NCBI GenBank assembly: GCA_020002185.1
Contig: CM034532.1
Span: 44,143,326-44,207,325, forward strand
Direction of reading: 5' to 3'
DNA: 64,000 nt
Source: Paraescarpia echinospica
Taxonomy: Eukaryota; Annelida; Polychaeta; Sabellida; Siboglinidae
Of the stretch, positions 1-10,859 are shown piece by piece (the stretch's first letter is position 1; each line of letters opens with the position of its first letter). The translations under genes were made by a program, and so were the position numbers. The notes under the pieces are model-generated. The model did not search any database. It was not told where the DNA came from and saw only the letters and a program-made list of their open reading frames with translations.

Positions 1-1550
1 CTAGAAGCGATTGCACGAAAGTATCTACTGTTAGCACCTAAACGGCTCCAAAGCACTACAGCGCTACTCGCTGAAGATCGAATATCGCCCTGGACGAGAA
101 CAGACGGTGGCAGACATGTTGTTACGTCTACGAAGTGTCTGTGGGAAGAGAGAAAATGAACCAAGAGAGGAGGTCTTCCAAATGCAAGTTACCAATGAGC
201 TACTCCAAAACTGTCAAGAGTGTGCTGCAAGCGCTGACAAACCCATTTCTGATGAACGATACCAAGCCGTTAAGAAAGCTACTTCGCAGGACGCAGAGTT
301 GATAGATCTCGCCAATGTGATCATGAAGTGATGGCCGGACCAAAGAATGATAACTCCTACATAATCGAGACCATACTGAACTTTACGATAGGAGCTGACA
401 ATGTAAGATGGAATCATCTACAAGGGTTCTCGCAGGGTAATTCCGAAAGCTTTACGTTGTAACCAGCTTAACCGACTACACGCTAGTCACTCGGGATGCG
501 CAGCAATGGTACAACGAGCACGTGATGCAATATACTGACCTGGATTGAATGCGGATGTCAAAGAAGTCGCAGGGAGATGTGACAAGTGCCAACAAGATGC
601 CCCAGATCAGCAAAGAGAGACACTCCGACGAAACACAATCCCTGATCATCCGTGGATGAAAGTTGGACTGGATATATTCACATACAAGATTGTGAATTAT
701 CTTATTCTAGTGGACTACTACTCTGATTTCATCGAGTTCGACAAATTAAAGGACACCACAGCCATGTATGTTGTTGAATTGTGCAAGCAACAATTCGCGC
801 GATATGGCATACCGGAAGTGGTCCAAGCCGACAACGGGCCACAGTTCTCCAATAACGAATTCCGAAAATTCAGTGAAGAGTTGGAATTCAGTTTGACCTC
901 CAGTTCACCGTGCCACTCGAAGTCGAATGGCAAGGCGGGATTTGCTGTGAAAATCGCGAAACGACTGCACAGGAGATCTGATATCCATATCACACGTCAC
1001 TAGAGTTCCGTAACAGGCCAACTGTTGAGATGACAACAAGTCCAGTGCAGGGACTAATGAATCGACGCACGTGATCACTAGTGCCAAAACCGCGACAGGA
1101 CTACGAGCCAGAAACGAACAACTATGTACGTGTTGAGAAAGACCGAAAACGCCGGAATCTACAACATCGGTACAACAGAAACGCACGTGACTTGCCACCG
1201 ATCAAGACTGACTGGAGAAAAGGAAGAGTAATCAAGCCGCTGATGGCAACCTTCTTAGACGAAACCGTGTGCTCCTGAGGCCGATACACGAGACTACACG
1301 AGATGAACCAAACAAGCCGGACCTGAGAGAATATCACAACATCGAATCATCTCCAGCCGAGTCTCACACAGAACAGACTTTACCATTAACGTCAGTGCCG
1401 CTCGAGACAATCGACAACACGACACACAGTGTTGATGCAGTCGACACTATCTATACTGCTGGCACTGCCAGTACTCCACGATGTAGTGTTTCTTCGTATC
1501 GAACCCGCATTGGTCGAGAAATCGTGAAAGTACCTCGATATCGAGACTAA
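1..1550 (+). pseudogene. Decayed Ty3/gypsy retrotransposon pol (RNase H end, integrase, C-terminal tail)
   Basis: The 5' edge reads as the end of an RNase H domain (IEYRPGREQTVADML, about 75-120). The region 545-1003 is a Ty3/gypsy integrase core: a CxxC pair of the zinc-binding domain (CDKC), then a core whose second catalytic Asp lies in ADNGPQF. The position where the catalytic Glu normally follows (SNGKAG) carries Gly, and the zinc-binding histidines are in another frame, so the copy cannot be active. Segments 1081-1278 and 1269-1550 read as the integrase C-terminal region and a typical pol tail ending YRTRIGREIVKVPRYRD. The pieces lie in several frames broken by stops. No long terminal repeat pair can be shown because the 5' part is outside the window. 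Confidence 0.85.
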
Positions 1551-2276
1551 GACTGTGACAATGGACTGATTATGATAAAAAAATATTAAGTCTAAGTCTG
1601 TAACGTTAAAGTTGAAATATGAAATATGAAAACATACTGTACATATAATGCGTTGCTGCATACCATTTTAGCTTTTCATGAAGCACGTGTCCACACTTAC
1701 ATGTCTCAGATCTACAAGAGACGAACCACGATTCCAAGTCGTATGCTACGGTAGGTGGTATTGTCCCACATAAATAGTTAAAATAGACATCGTTTTGTCT
1801 TCTCCTACTCGAAACAGTTACTAACAAACATCACCTTGCCTCAGCATCCCATCTATCCTTATCAATAACCATTAACGTTTGAATACGCCAACGAATTCTG
1901 GTAGCCTTCGTGCCAATGAAGACGAGGATGTCAGAACACGATACACGAAGCCAGTTTTGCGTTTGCTAAACTAAAACGAATGAAAGTCCTTAGAAAAAGT
2001 AAGATTTAACCCAGAATCTGCCAGAGCAACAGTTTCCTCTACGTATCGAAATGCTGGTGGATGACACGGCAAATATAAACATATTATATTGTAGGCACCG
2101 TGTACAATAATTTTTTATTGGTAATTTATACTTAATAAAAACATTGTATTTACATCGCCAGCCCCTAAAATGGTTGGGGTGAACCATTGATAAGTACTGT
2201 ACTTCTGTTCACCCCCTTTCCACATACAACATTGTATTTGTTATATTGTGACGTGTAATGTTAAATATTGATGGAA

Positions 2277-2325
2277 ATAAATTATTTACTTACTTACTTA
2301 TTTACTTACATACTAACATACTTTA
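2277..2325 (+). repeat. TTAC-rich simple tail
   Basis: An AATAAATTA stretch is followed by repeated ttac/ttat units. This is the usual look of the 3' tail of a non-LTR element or SINE, but no body can be assigned upstream. Confidence 0.45.
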
Positions 2326-2881
2326 GGCTCCCCATTTCAACAACACCGGTTTAATTATAGGAAGATGATCGTAGTATGCTGGCCAAATACAATAGACAAA
2401 ATAAAACAACAGCACACGAGAACATTTGCATCGTCAGGAAACGGGGACGATGGAAATGGCTCGAAGTTGGAAGACCAAAGATCTACCAGCGAAAACAGCC
2501 TTGATGGGGTTCATAAGCGGGGAGACAACAACAATGCAGACCAATCACAACAGTAAGACGCATCATGGAAGAGGAACTAAAGGGTGCTATGTTGGAATAG
2601 AACACTCGGCAGGAATAACTCCACGATAGAAGGAACCGTTACTACTTTGACTTGCGCGAGCCGTATGTGCCACATATAGGCATGAAAAACATTGGTTGGT
2701 ACGTAACACATTGGCAATTCACATCAGGTATCAAATCAGTGTCCTGCCAAGTCAATTTCAAACCCCGCGTCAGTTACCTCAAAGGCAAACGCTGAGTAAT
2801 TTATCTAAGATCCAAGTCAGATTGAAAGTCACTAATGATTGTTTCCCATAGAAGCCGAGATGGTGTTCAATTGAACAGGTC

Positions 2882-2975
2882 TGCCATGGAATAAAGTGTA
2901 AAGCGCTTTGAGCAGTCCTGAGGACTGGATAGTGCGCTATATAAGAACTTACCTTTACTGTTTTACTTTTACTAT
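2882..2975 (+). repeat. Probable SINE/LINE 3' tail with the AAAGCGCTTTGAGC...GCGCTATATAAG motif
   Basis: The pattern aaagcgctttgagcag, then about 20 bases, then gtgcgctatataagaa resembles the conserved 3' tail shared by L2-like LINEs and their SINEs in many animal genomes. It is followed by tttact repeats. The assignment rests on motif memory only. Confidence 0.4.
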
Positions 2976-3146
2976 AGTTCACGGTATAAGTCATCGGCAA
3001 ATCGCAATGAAACTCTTAGCGTTTGCTCTTCGTGTCTAGAGATATATAAATTACAAACAATCGGGCAAGATTTGTTTCCGACAGGCACTCTTCATTAACA
3101 GATAATAGAGAGACAGATCGACAGACAGTCGGTCAGTCGCTCCGAC

Positions 3147-3260
3147 CGACCGACCGACCGACCGACCGACTGACCGACCGACCGACCGACCGACAGACAG
3201 ACCGACCGACAGACGCACAGACATAGCCAGCCAGACAGATAGACAGACATACAGAGAGAT
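3147..3260 (+). repeat. (GACC)n / (GACA)n microsatellite
   Basis: Tetranucleotide ccga/gacc units run with little interruption and grade into gaca/gata units. Confidence 0.95.
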
Positions 3261-3551
3261 AGATACAGAAGATGGAGGTGATTTATGATATTACAAATTT
3301 ACAGTTAAAAAAAGGTCTGATCCCAGTCGCATTCAAGATAAGTCAACACTCGCTCATTGGGCGATCCAAAACGGCTTCCAAAACGACAGCCAATACCTGC
3401 TGGTCACAATAAGCGTGACATGTCAAACACATTACCCACCACGCTGCCCCGTTGTGGTATCCAAAATAGGGTCAAAATGCATTAATACATGTCAAACTCA
3501 ATACTATCAATAGGTGGCCCCGCAATATAAGACAACTTTACCGGCGACAGG

Positions 3552-3662
3552 TGACCAACCCATCACACTTGACCAACCCATCACACGTGGCCAACCCATC
3601 ACACATGACCACCCCATCACACGTGACCAACCCATCACACGTGGCCAACCGATCACTCACCC
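3552..3662 (+). repeat. 18-bp minisatellite, six copies
   Basis: Tandem units of the form gaccaacccatcacacgt with a few substitutions. The 62-codon reading frame through it is a by-product of the unit length being a multiple of three. Confidence 0.9.
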
Positions 3663-4493
3663 ATATGTAATGCTTTACGTTTTGGGAGAGTTTGCGAACT
3701 GATGCGACCAAACTTTACTTGTTGTTATAAACGAATAATATAATTACTGTGATGCATTATAAGGCGACAATGCGCATAGAAAGTACACGCATAGCTAAAC
3801 AGTAAGTATCGAGTCAATAATTTGTGTGGTCGCCTAGTCAAAATCAAATTCGTCACGACGAAAGGTAATAAGTGATTACAAATGCTTTTGCATGCAACAC
3901 ACTGTGGCGCCACATCGCGGAGATCTGATGTTCGCTGTCATGAGTCGGTCTCACTGATTTATATATACACGGATAGGAAGCTTAATGTTGAAAGGTCTAT
4001 TTGACGTGAAGCACGGCCGCCATATTCCTTTCCCTATTGTTACGTATAATGACGTCGCCGCCGTATACTTTCAACCACGTTACGCGTAGCGTCCACATGC
4101 AATACACGTGTTTTCTCACGTGTCTGTTTGCTGAATTTGCGCGTTCGCGTCCACAATTACGATTTTTATGTGATGCTCGCCAAATTTAACCTGAAGCTAC
4201 CGCCAGACGGGACGTAGGTTTTCACGCACCAATTGTGACGCGTAATCACTGCACATAAATCGTCCTTAGACCTCTATTATTGGGGAAAGCGAGATGGCCA
4301 ACAATGACTTCACGTAATCAACTACACTTCCTATCCATGTATTTAGATCAGTGGTTGGTCTTAGTCGGTCTCTTCTACCAGCGCCTGCAACGGACAAACC
4401 GGTACTAACAGCCACAGCCACCAAGCCCGTAACCACGTTTCACTGAGGGGGGAGTCTTTTATACAGTTTCGTCTTATGTTTTATATATAGCAG

Positions 4494-4637
4494 ACATGTG
4501 TGTGTGTGTGTGCGCGCGTGCGTGCGTGCGTGTGTGTGTGTGTGTGTTTGTGCGTGTGCCTGCGTGTGAGTGTGTGTGTGTGTGGTGTGTGCGTGTGCGT
4601 GCGTCCGTGCATACGTGCGTGCGTGTGTGTGTGTTTC
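4494..4637 (+). repeat. (TG)n / (GTGC)n microsatellite
   Basis: Long alternating purine-pyrimidine run of tg and cgtg units. Reading frames through it on both strands are artefacts. Confidence 0.95.
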
Positions 4638-5552
4638 ATGTTTGTGCAGCCTTTTTTTCCTGCGGCCTAGCTCTCTCTTTGGCATTTGACTCCCTCCACC
4701 AACAAGTATTCTGTCCACATGAATCTGTTATTGTGTCACGAGCTCATTCAGAACATCGACTGTGAGCACGTTGACCAGTGCAACGTTTATAAAACAGAGA
4801 ATGCGTTGAAATCCAAATAGGACGCCCTGCATTGCGAACTCTTGTGCTCTCGCCGAACGAAGCAGGAACTTGCGGAACTTTTGTGTACAATGATCACAAA
4901 GCAGATTTTACATAACTAAGACATTTATTGCTTTGTCGTTTCTCACTGACATTCCTAAAATTTATGAGAGTTTCGATTTATTTTATGATTTTTTTGTAAA
5001 TTAATTGTGTTTCTCGTATATGCATTCTTGGAAGTAGACCTAAGTACCTTTTCACACAATGCTTTTCCTGAAGTTCGAACCAATGTTACAAAGCTTAAAA
5101 GGAAAAAGTACTATGTATTGTAAACCGAACAGTCAATAAAATAAAAGACCAAACGTCTATTCACTGTTAATTCACATGTTTAACTCATTTCCGTCAACCG
5201 AAAACAACGCGTGATCCTGGAAAAAAAGATCTATCTGGAAGCCGGTTTTATGTCGTGTTCAACAATATTCACAATTCGCCCACATTTGTTTATCTTGTAT
5301 ATTAATGCACTATTATACGCCAGTCTCTACCCAAGGTCATCGCTGCCAATGTCTTCGGTGTCAGATTGGTCTATAATTTTAATTTTATTGAACCTATTAG
5401 TTGCAATGTGTCTAAAGCTAACAATATGCGAAATGTGTGATTGTTATTTTGTTTCCTACCGTATGTCTTCTTCTTTTTTCCTAAAACACATATCACGATG
5501 AATCAGCGCTTCAATCTGACCATAGGAGCGACAAATAAAGTAAACCCTATCA

Positions 5553-5750
5553 CAAACAGGCTGGGGGTCACACACACATACACACAAACAGGCTGGGGGT
5601 CACACACACATACACACAAACAGGCTGGGGGTCACACACACATACACACAAACAGGCTGGGGGTCACACACACATACACACAAACAGGCTGGGGGTCACA
5701 CACACATACACACAAACAGGCTGGGGGTCACACACACATACACACACACA
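5553..5750 (+). repeat. 32-bp minisatellite, six copies, ending in (CA)n
   Basis: The block ggctgggggtcacacacaca recurs every 32 bases (5559, 5591, 5623 and onward). Confidence 0.93.
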
Positions 5751-5838
5751 CACGCACGCACACAACACACAACAAACACAGACAACACACACAAACACAG
5801 AGAGAGACAGACAGACAGACAGACAGAGAGACATACAT

Positions 5839-5872
<34 letters not shown>

Positions 5873-5873
5873 G
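5751..5873 (+). repeat. (CA)n followed by (GACA)n microsatellite
   Basis: Dinucleotide ca units, then gaga/gaca/cata tetranucleotides directly after the 32-bp minisatellite. Confidence 0.93.
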
Positions 5874-5957
5874 GGTTCACAGGGTTCCTTTATATAAGGA
5901 AACGAGCTATCGAGCTAGTCTTTAGGACACCACACGTAGGATTCCGTGGTCAATTTT

Positions 5958-5963
5958 TTTATT
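5958..5963 (-). terminator. Poly(A) signal of the C-type lectin gene
   Basis: AATAAA on the minus strand, about 140 bases past the lectin stop codon at 6102-6104. Confidence 0.6.
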
Positions 5964-6101
5964 CAGAAACACATGACATTAACATCGATACAATTATACG
6001 CGCATCAGCTGAATCCTGCATTTTTTAGTTACTCGTTGCTACCTTTGCCAAGAGAGATTCGCTGTCAGTCGGCTGCTGGTCGTGAGCACGGCGGATGGTC
6101 T

Positions 6102-6451
6102 TTACGCTTCGGTTTTTGCCATCACGTCTGCTTCTTTTCGTTTCATATCTGCTTTGCCTGCTGCTACCTTCGCCGCCGTCATATCGGCTGGCAAGTCCAC
6201 CTTTGTGTATTTGGTCTTCGCCAGCTGATAGTAACAAGGCCATCCCCAGCAGAAGTAGCCGCGCCTCTCGCAGATGTAGAACTTCTTCTGGTAGCAGTCG
6301 TCGTCGATCCAGTCGTACAAGTAAGTGTTTATGTTGGTATACGGACGTCTCTTGAGGGCCATGCAGTTCTGGTAGCCCAGATAGTTGTTCGGTTCTTGTG
6401 CCGGAATTCCATTTCCATTCATCCAGTACGTGGGGGCTACAACGTAAGAGT
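6102..6451 (-). CDS. C-type lectin last exon (EPN, WID motifs and C-terminal tail)
   Basis: The acceptor TTTTTTAG precedes 6451. It encodes the sugar-binding half of the domain (EPN, then YDWIDDDC and FYICER) and a tail of about 55 residues rich in Lys, Ala and Glu, ending with a stop at 6102-6104. Confidence 0.9.
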
Positions 6452-9385
6452 CTAAAAAACAAATAGAGTTTGTTTTAATAATTGTAAACAAACTTTGTAT
6501 CAGTAGGACGTGCACCTGTTTGTGACAGCCAACTGTGTTTTACAAGGCAAACGAAGTAGTAAGCCTGCTATGTCGGAATAGTTTATAAATAATTAATTTT
6601 GATACTTACTGGTACACAAACTGCCAACATTCTTCTACAAATATTTGACATGAAACGGCAAGTAAAATGTTTTTATACTAGACGTTTCTTATAAAATATA
6701 GTAAATAGTGAATATGTGGTTAGAGCAATCCGTCACAACACACCAACACTTACATGACGGATCCCATTGGAATCGACCTTCCACTTGGAGATCTGTCGCT
6801 CCCAGCCAGTATTCTTGTTTCTCCAAAAGATGGTGATGGTTAACCACTGAAATAGCAAATGAAAATATCAATGATCGAAGCAGACACGGTGTTTTCAGGG
6901 TATGTTTAAGTATTGTTAAGTGTGAATACGTGACATCTAACTATAATCGAGCTAGCCTACTTCTGGAAGGTTTGCACCTTGAGCGTCCATCTTTGGGATT
7001 AATCTGCAATCACTCGGAAGAAACGTAACGCCTTTATTTTTCGAAATTCTCAGTGGGTTAAACTTTTACCGGTTTGTGGGTTCGATGAACGTAAGTTTTT
7101 CGTAACGTAATGCGTATTTTCTGCGAATGCAGCTTGGACCGCCTTTCAAATGTGTTTTTTTACGTAAAGGCCGGGATATACTGACGCTTTTCCTTCACCA
7201 AACTTGACCAAACTGCAGTGTATCCACTACACAGACCATGACGACATAATCATATAAACTTGAAAACATTGGAATAAGTCAGACCGGTACCACCTATGTA
7301 CAATCGACCTAGAAGACCGTTTTCAAGTTTACGTGATTGTGACGTAACGACGGCTTCAAGTATGGGACAATCTGTGCCAGTTGGTGTAGTGGATAAACTC
7401 CTGTATCGCGTAGTCTGATTTGGTCTGACGTGGTTTAGTCTGGTCTAGTCTGGTCAGCTCGGGCAAAAAGTGCCAGTCTATCCAGGACTTGTTTATCCAA
7501 AGTTACGTCATACAAATGAAATGTTGGAATACTCCGAGAAATGGTCTTCTGTGTGTGTCGCGCCACTGGTGGATGCACATTGTTTGCAAGTAAACATACA
7601 ACTGGACAATTAACAAATTCACAAAATAGCTATTAGATAATTGACTGAGTAGTCACCGATTTGGCCGTGATGGTAAAAATGTTGTTAATTGGCTAAGGTG
7701 TTTCTAACCAACTATACCCGACATTGTGAATACTGGTCACTTTCTAACTGAACAAATAAAATAAAAAATCAGTTTCGTGAAGCACCTGAATTGGAATTCA
7801 GAAGCTAAATTCGTCGTTGCTAGAAATGGATTTGTGTGCCGCTATTTACAGAAACATCACATAGCGTTTGCGTAAGGGGCAGCAGATTATATAAAAGGGA
7901 CGGCGAACAATGATTTTCAATTAATCGTACAGATTTCGTTTTGTATTGAATCGTGCAAGAGGAATTATAGTCAATTAGCTGAGTTACCCGGCGTTGCCCG
8001 GGGAAAAGGCAGTCATATACATCATCAAATCATTTGCACTGAAATCTAAAAAAAAGTATTGTTGACATAATAATGAAAACTGAAAATAGGCCATACGCCA
8101 AATGTCCAACACTTGAGTTCCAGACACCCCAAACCCATCCCAAATGTTTTCAGCCTAACGGTATTAATAAATTGTAACTGGTCACTGGCCTAGTTGTTAG
8201 GAAAACCTTTTGGTAGAAATCGTACGCGCTCAGGCAGCTGGATAACGTGTCTGGGAATTTGTAGCGGTAATAACATAAACACTAATACACTTGTCTGCAT
8301 ACGCCCATTGACACATGGAATAATTATCTGTACAATGATACAAAAAACACTCAATTCCGTGGCTTGAACTCCAAGGAATTGTTGTAGTGTGTCGTTTGCC
8401 AGAAGTAGCACGCGACGTGTATACCTAGTGCGTGTTAAGCGTTGAGGATTTTCAAACTTAAAACATATTCAAAATTACTGCATACATCCTGCGACATATT
8501 TGTAGATGCAATAATTATCTTTACGATGGTATAGAGAAACGTTGAATTCCTCGGCTGGAACTCCACATACAGCCTTTTGAAATATGGACGAATTTCGAAA
8601 ATGTCTCAATCTACGAAACCATCTCAATGAGCTCGGTAAATAACGTGCAAAATTTCAGCCCGATACATACAAAACTGACTGAGTTGTGGGTGCACATACA
8701 AACAGTGACGAACTGTTTTATAATAATATAGACACTCACGTCTTCGATAGTACAGCTGCGATCGGAGGAAATAATGGGTACTAGAGTCTTTCACCTCGAC
8801 CATCCTGGCACGCATGACTCCACAGTATACCTGTGTGCAGAAAATAATACAGCTAACATTGCTGCTTAACATAACTCCTGTTGCAGAATAACGGGATATC
8901 TATAAACAAACCGCATTCCAACGTATAAGTGTATTCTGATGGCAGTTATACGTGGATGATGATATTATATAGGCTTTCATTAAATTAAACGTTTGGCCAG
9001 CTGCGTTACCTTCATAGCGCTAAATTTCAAACAGATTCCGAAGTTTGATAAGCGGTGGAATTTGGAAATATTGTCGAATATGGGTTCGCGAAAATTAGTC
9101 CTCGCAAAATAAATGTCGTCGAAGAATGAAGAAGAATTTGCTGAGGATGTTGTGGACTACAACAACAGCTCGCAATAGTAGAATAATAATGTCACATTAA
9201 TTTGAAATACAATTTAGGTGTAAACGAAAGGGCTGATCCATGCCAAGTGCGAACTCCGTGTTTATAGTAAAAGGTCGTGCAAACCTTGGCTTCCGCCCAG
9301 CTGGCGAGATCTCGCACGAACTTGTAGCACTTGCAGTAAGGCCATGACCAGCGCGGCACGAAGCCATACGGGCAACCTTTAAAAG

Positions 9386-9416
<31 letters not shown>

Positions 9417-10530
9417 ATATTTATATAAACACACACATGAACACAAAACACCCACTCGAATCACATAATACTACAACTTATGTGTATCTAACTACAATCG
9501 AACAAATGTATGTGTACATCTGTGTATTTGTGTACGTTTACGTGTTTACGTGTGTGTCTGCGTGCGTGCGTTTGTGCGCGTGGCATGGGCGCGTTTGCAT
9601 GTGCGTGTGCACGTGTGAATGTGTGTGCATTAGTGCATACGTTCTAATGAACATGTGTATGTTTGGGTGTGTGTGCTTGTGTACGTGCGTGCTTGGTGCG
9701 TATGTGTGTACGTGCGTTCATGTGTCGGTCTGAACGTTATAACGAAAAGCTATGGTCTATAATGATTATAAACATTACGACACCGCCTTATTGCTGTTTT
9801 ACCTAATTCACCTACTCAGGAACCACCCACCACTTGCACGTGTAAACGACTTTACTTACGACAGAAAGGGCGGAATGGCGGCATGATGACGGGCGGCTTG
9901 GGGACAGACAACGCTTCAATCAAGGCTACGGTGGTTGCGAACAGCAACACGGCTGCGACGAAATTCAAACAGTGCATGTATGAATTGACACATACTCTAG
10001 TTAGTGACACGTACATGCATGCATGCATGCATGCATAAATACGTCCGTTAAGACGTTCACACGTGCATACGTGAATACATATGCACTCACGCATAGTTAC
10101 GTAGTATATTATGCGTGAGTCCCTGTGCATGTGTATTCACGTATGCACGTGTGGACGTCTTTACGAACGTATTTATGCATGAATGTATGTATTATACATA
10201 TTACGCATGCATACATACATATATACATCCATAGACGCATACGCGCACACACACATACATACATGCATACGTACGTACGTATATACATACGTAAATACGT
10301 GCATATGTACACACGTGCGTGCTCATACATTCATACATATATGCATACGAACGTCATTCCTAAACTTCTGAATTTATTACATAGGTACCTTTCAATAAGA
10401 CGTCACGAAAACGCGCAATAAATGACACCACGGAAAAAATAATTGTATGACGAATTGTGTGACGAAAACATATTGGAGTACTGCCAGTAAATACAAACTT
10501 ACCCGTTAACATCAGTGAGTGGCTGACCAT
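6102..10530 (-). CDS. Secreted C-type lectin-domain protein (six coding exons)
   Basis: Coding exons, in transcript order: 10503-10530 (exon runs 10503-10567), 9860-9952, 9285-9376, 8740-8830, 6754-6846 and 6102-6451. All junctions are GT-AG and phases agree throughout, giving about 248 residues. The N-terminus is a signal peptide (hydrophobic VLLFATTVALIEAL) followed by a Pro-rich spacer. The lectin domain shows SWAEAKVYC, the WLGATD...EGRFQWD core, an EPN sugar-specificity motif (GIPAQEPNN), YQNC and the WIDDDC/YICER end. EPN plus W-I-D in the place of WND suggests calcium-dependent binding of mannose-type sugars; that specificity is family knowledge, not shown here. After the domain there is a Trp/Cys-rich turn and a Lys/Ala-rich tail with coiled-coil character. 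An alternative start at 9977 would also give a signal peptide by reading through the intron. Confidence 0.88.
6754..6846 (-). CDS. C-type lectin exon with the WIG-like core
   Basis: Acceptor ATTTCAG before 6846 and donor T|GTAAGT after 6754. It encodes EYWLGATDLQVEGRFQWD, the central hydrophobic core of the lectin fold. Confidence 0.9.
7165..7490. repeat. Fold-back (MITE-like) inverted repeat in a lectin intron
   Basis: The left segment (actgacgcttttcc...accaaact, near 7178) pairs imperfectly with the right segment (agtctggtca...aaaaagtgccagt, near 7450-7480). An inner pair, gtgtatccactacac and gtgtagtggata, also matches in reverse complement, as does ataaacttgaaaac with gttttcaagttta. Nested inverted repeats without coding capacity suggest a small non-autonomous DNA transposon. 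Confidence 0.5.
7978..8736 (+). mobile_element. Interspersed repeat with TTACCCGGCGTTGCCCGGGG start
   Basis: It begins with ttacccggcgttgcccgggg and ends with cacatacaaacagtgacgaa and ttttataataatatag, a pair of ends common to an old repeat family in many invertebrate genomes. The right end stops a few bases from the donor of the lectin exon 8740-8830. No coding capacity is seen and the family class is not assigned. Confidence 0.45.
8740..8830 (-). CDS. C-type lectin exon (VYCGVMRARMVEV)
   Basis: Acceptor TGCACACAG before 8830 and donor C|GTGAGT after 8740. In phase with its neighbours; it encodes the first core strand and helix region after the conserved SWAEAK. Confidence 0.88.
9285..9376 (-). 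CDS. C-type lectin exon (domain start, SWAEAK)
   Basis: Acceptor TTTTAAAG before 9376 and donor AAG|GTTTGC after 9285. It encodes the Cys-rich domain start CPYGFVPRWSWPYCKCYKF and SWAEAK. An interrupted (TA)n tract at about 9388-9415 lies just upstream of the acceptor. Confidence 0.85.
9388..9415. repeat. (TA)n microsatellite
   Basis: Uninterrupted ta dinucleotides next to the lectin splice acceptor. Confidence 0.95.
9500..9735 (+). repeat. TG/CG-rich degenerate microsatellite
   Basis: Irregular tgtg/cgtg/tacg units without stops; the reading frame through it is compositional only. Confidence 0.8.
9860..9952 (-). CDS. C-type lectin exon (signal peptide core and Pro-rich linker)
   Basis: Acceptor TCGTCGCAG before 9952 and donor C|GTAAGT after 9860. 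It encodes the hydrophobic core of the signal peptide and a Pro-rich linker ending FRPFC. Confidence 0.75.
10005..10350. repeat. ATGC/TACG-rich degenerate microsatellite
   Basis: catgcatg, acatacat and acgtacgt units alternate through the intron between the first two lectin coding exons. Confidence 0.85.
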
Positions 10531-10567
10531 GTTGTCGATTTCTTGAAGATCGCGTAGTTGAATTCGC
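10503..10567 (-). CDS. C-type lectin first coding exon
   Basis: Acceptor TGTTTTAG before 10567 and donor CGG|GTAAGT after 10503. The ATG lies at 10530-10528 and its reading phase matches the next exon. Its own acceptor implies a non-coding exon upstream. Confidence 0.65.
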
Positions 10568-10780
10568 CTAAAACAGCGCAAAAGGAAAAAACAAACGTAA
10601 AACAGGTATGCCAATGTGGACAGTATTATTCGAGAGCACAGTGATGGAAACTATAACCTATTTGCATATATCGTGCAGCTGAGGTAAAACGTGCTATGGT
10701 ATATTTGAAGACTTTACTGGTTCCTGCACGTCAACGGAATCAGCACACTTGAGTCCCCGGTGGGGTTTTCTCTAACGTAC

Positions 10781-10808
10781 CTTCTGACTCTCTCTCCAGC
10801 GCCTCTGT
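10781..10808 (-). other. Probable non-coding first exon of the C-type lectin gene
   Basis: A donor AAG|GTACGT sits at 10781/10780, about 50 bases past the TATA box at 10831-10836. The 5' end is estimated from TATA spacing. Confidence 0.5.
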
Positions 10809-10830
10809 AGTTGTCAACGACGTTAGCGGT

Positions 10831-10852
10831 TATATAGGCCGCCTCAGCCAAT
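10831..10852 (-). promoter_or_regulatory. CAAT and TATA promoter of the C-type lectin gene
   Basis: On the minus strand ATTGG (complement at 10848-10852) precedes CCTATATAACC (TATATA at 10831-10836), which is followed at proper distance by the putative first exon. Confidence 0.6.
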
Positions 10853-10859
10853 GACAATC

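Noticed and set aside
2365..2640. Short plus-strand frames, possibly a LINE C-terminal remnant
   Set aside because: A faint pattern (GRW, RRIMEEELKGA in mixed frames) suggests a retrotransposon tail, but it is too short and broken to support.
4440..4765. Cys/Val- and His/Thr-rich frames
   Set aside because: Translation of a TG microsatellite on both strands.
9975..9977. Alternative lectin start codon giving MHCLNFVAAVLL
   Set aside because: Also a good signal peptide, but the upstream exon with promoter, donor and matching phase fits better; kept as an alternative.
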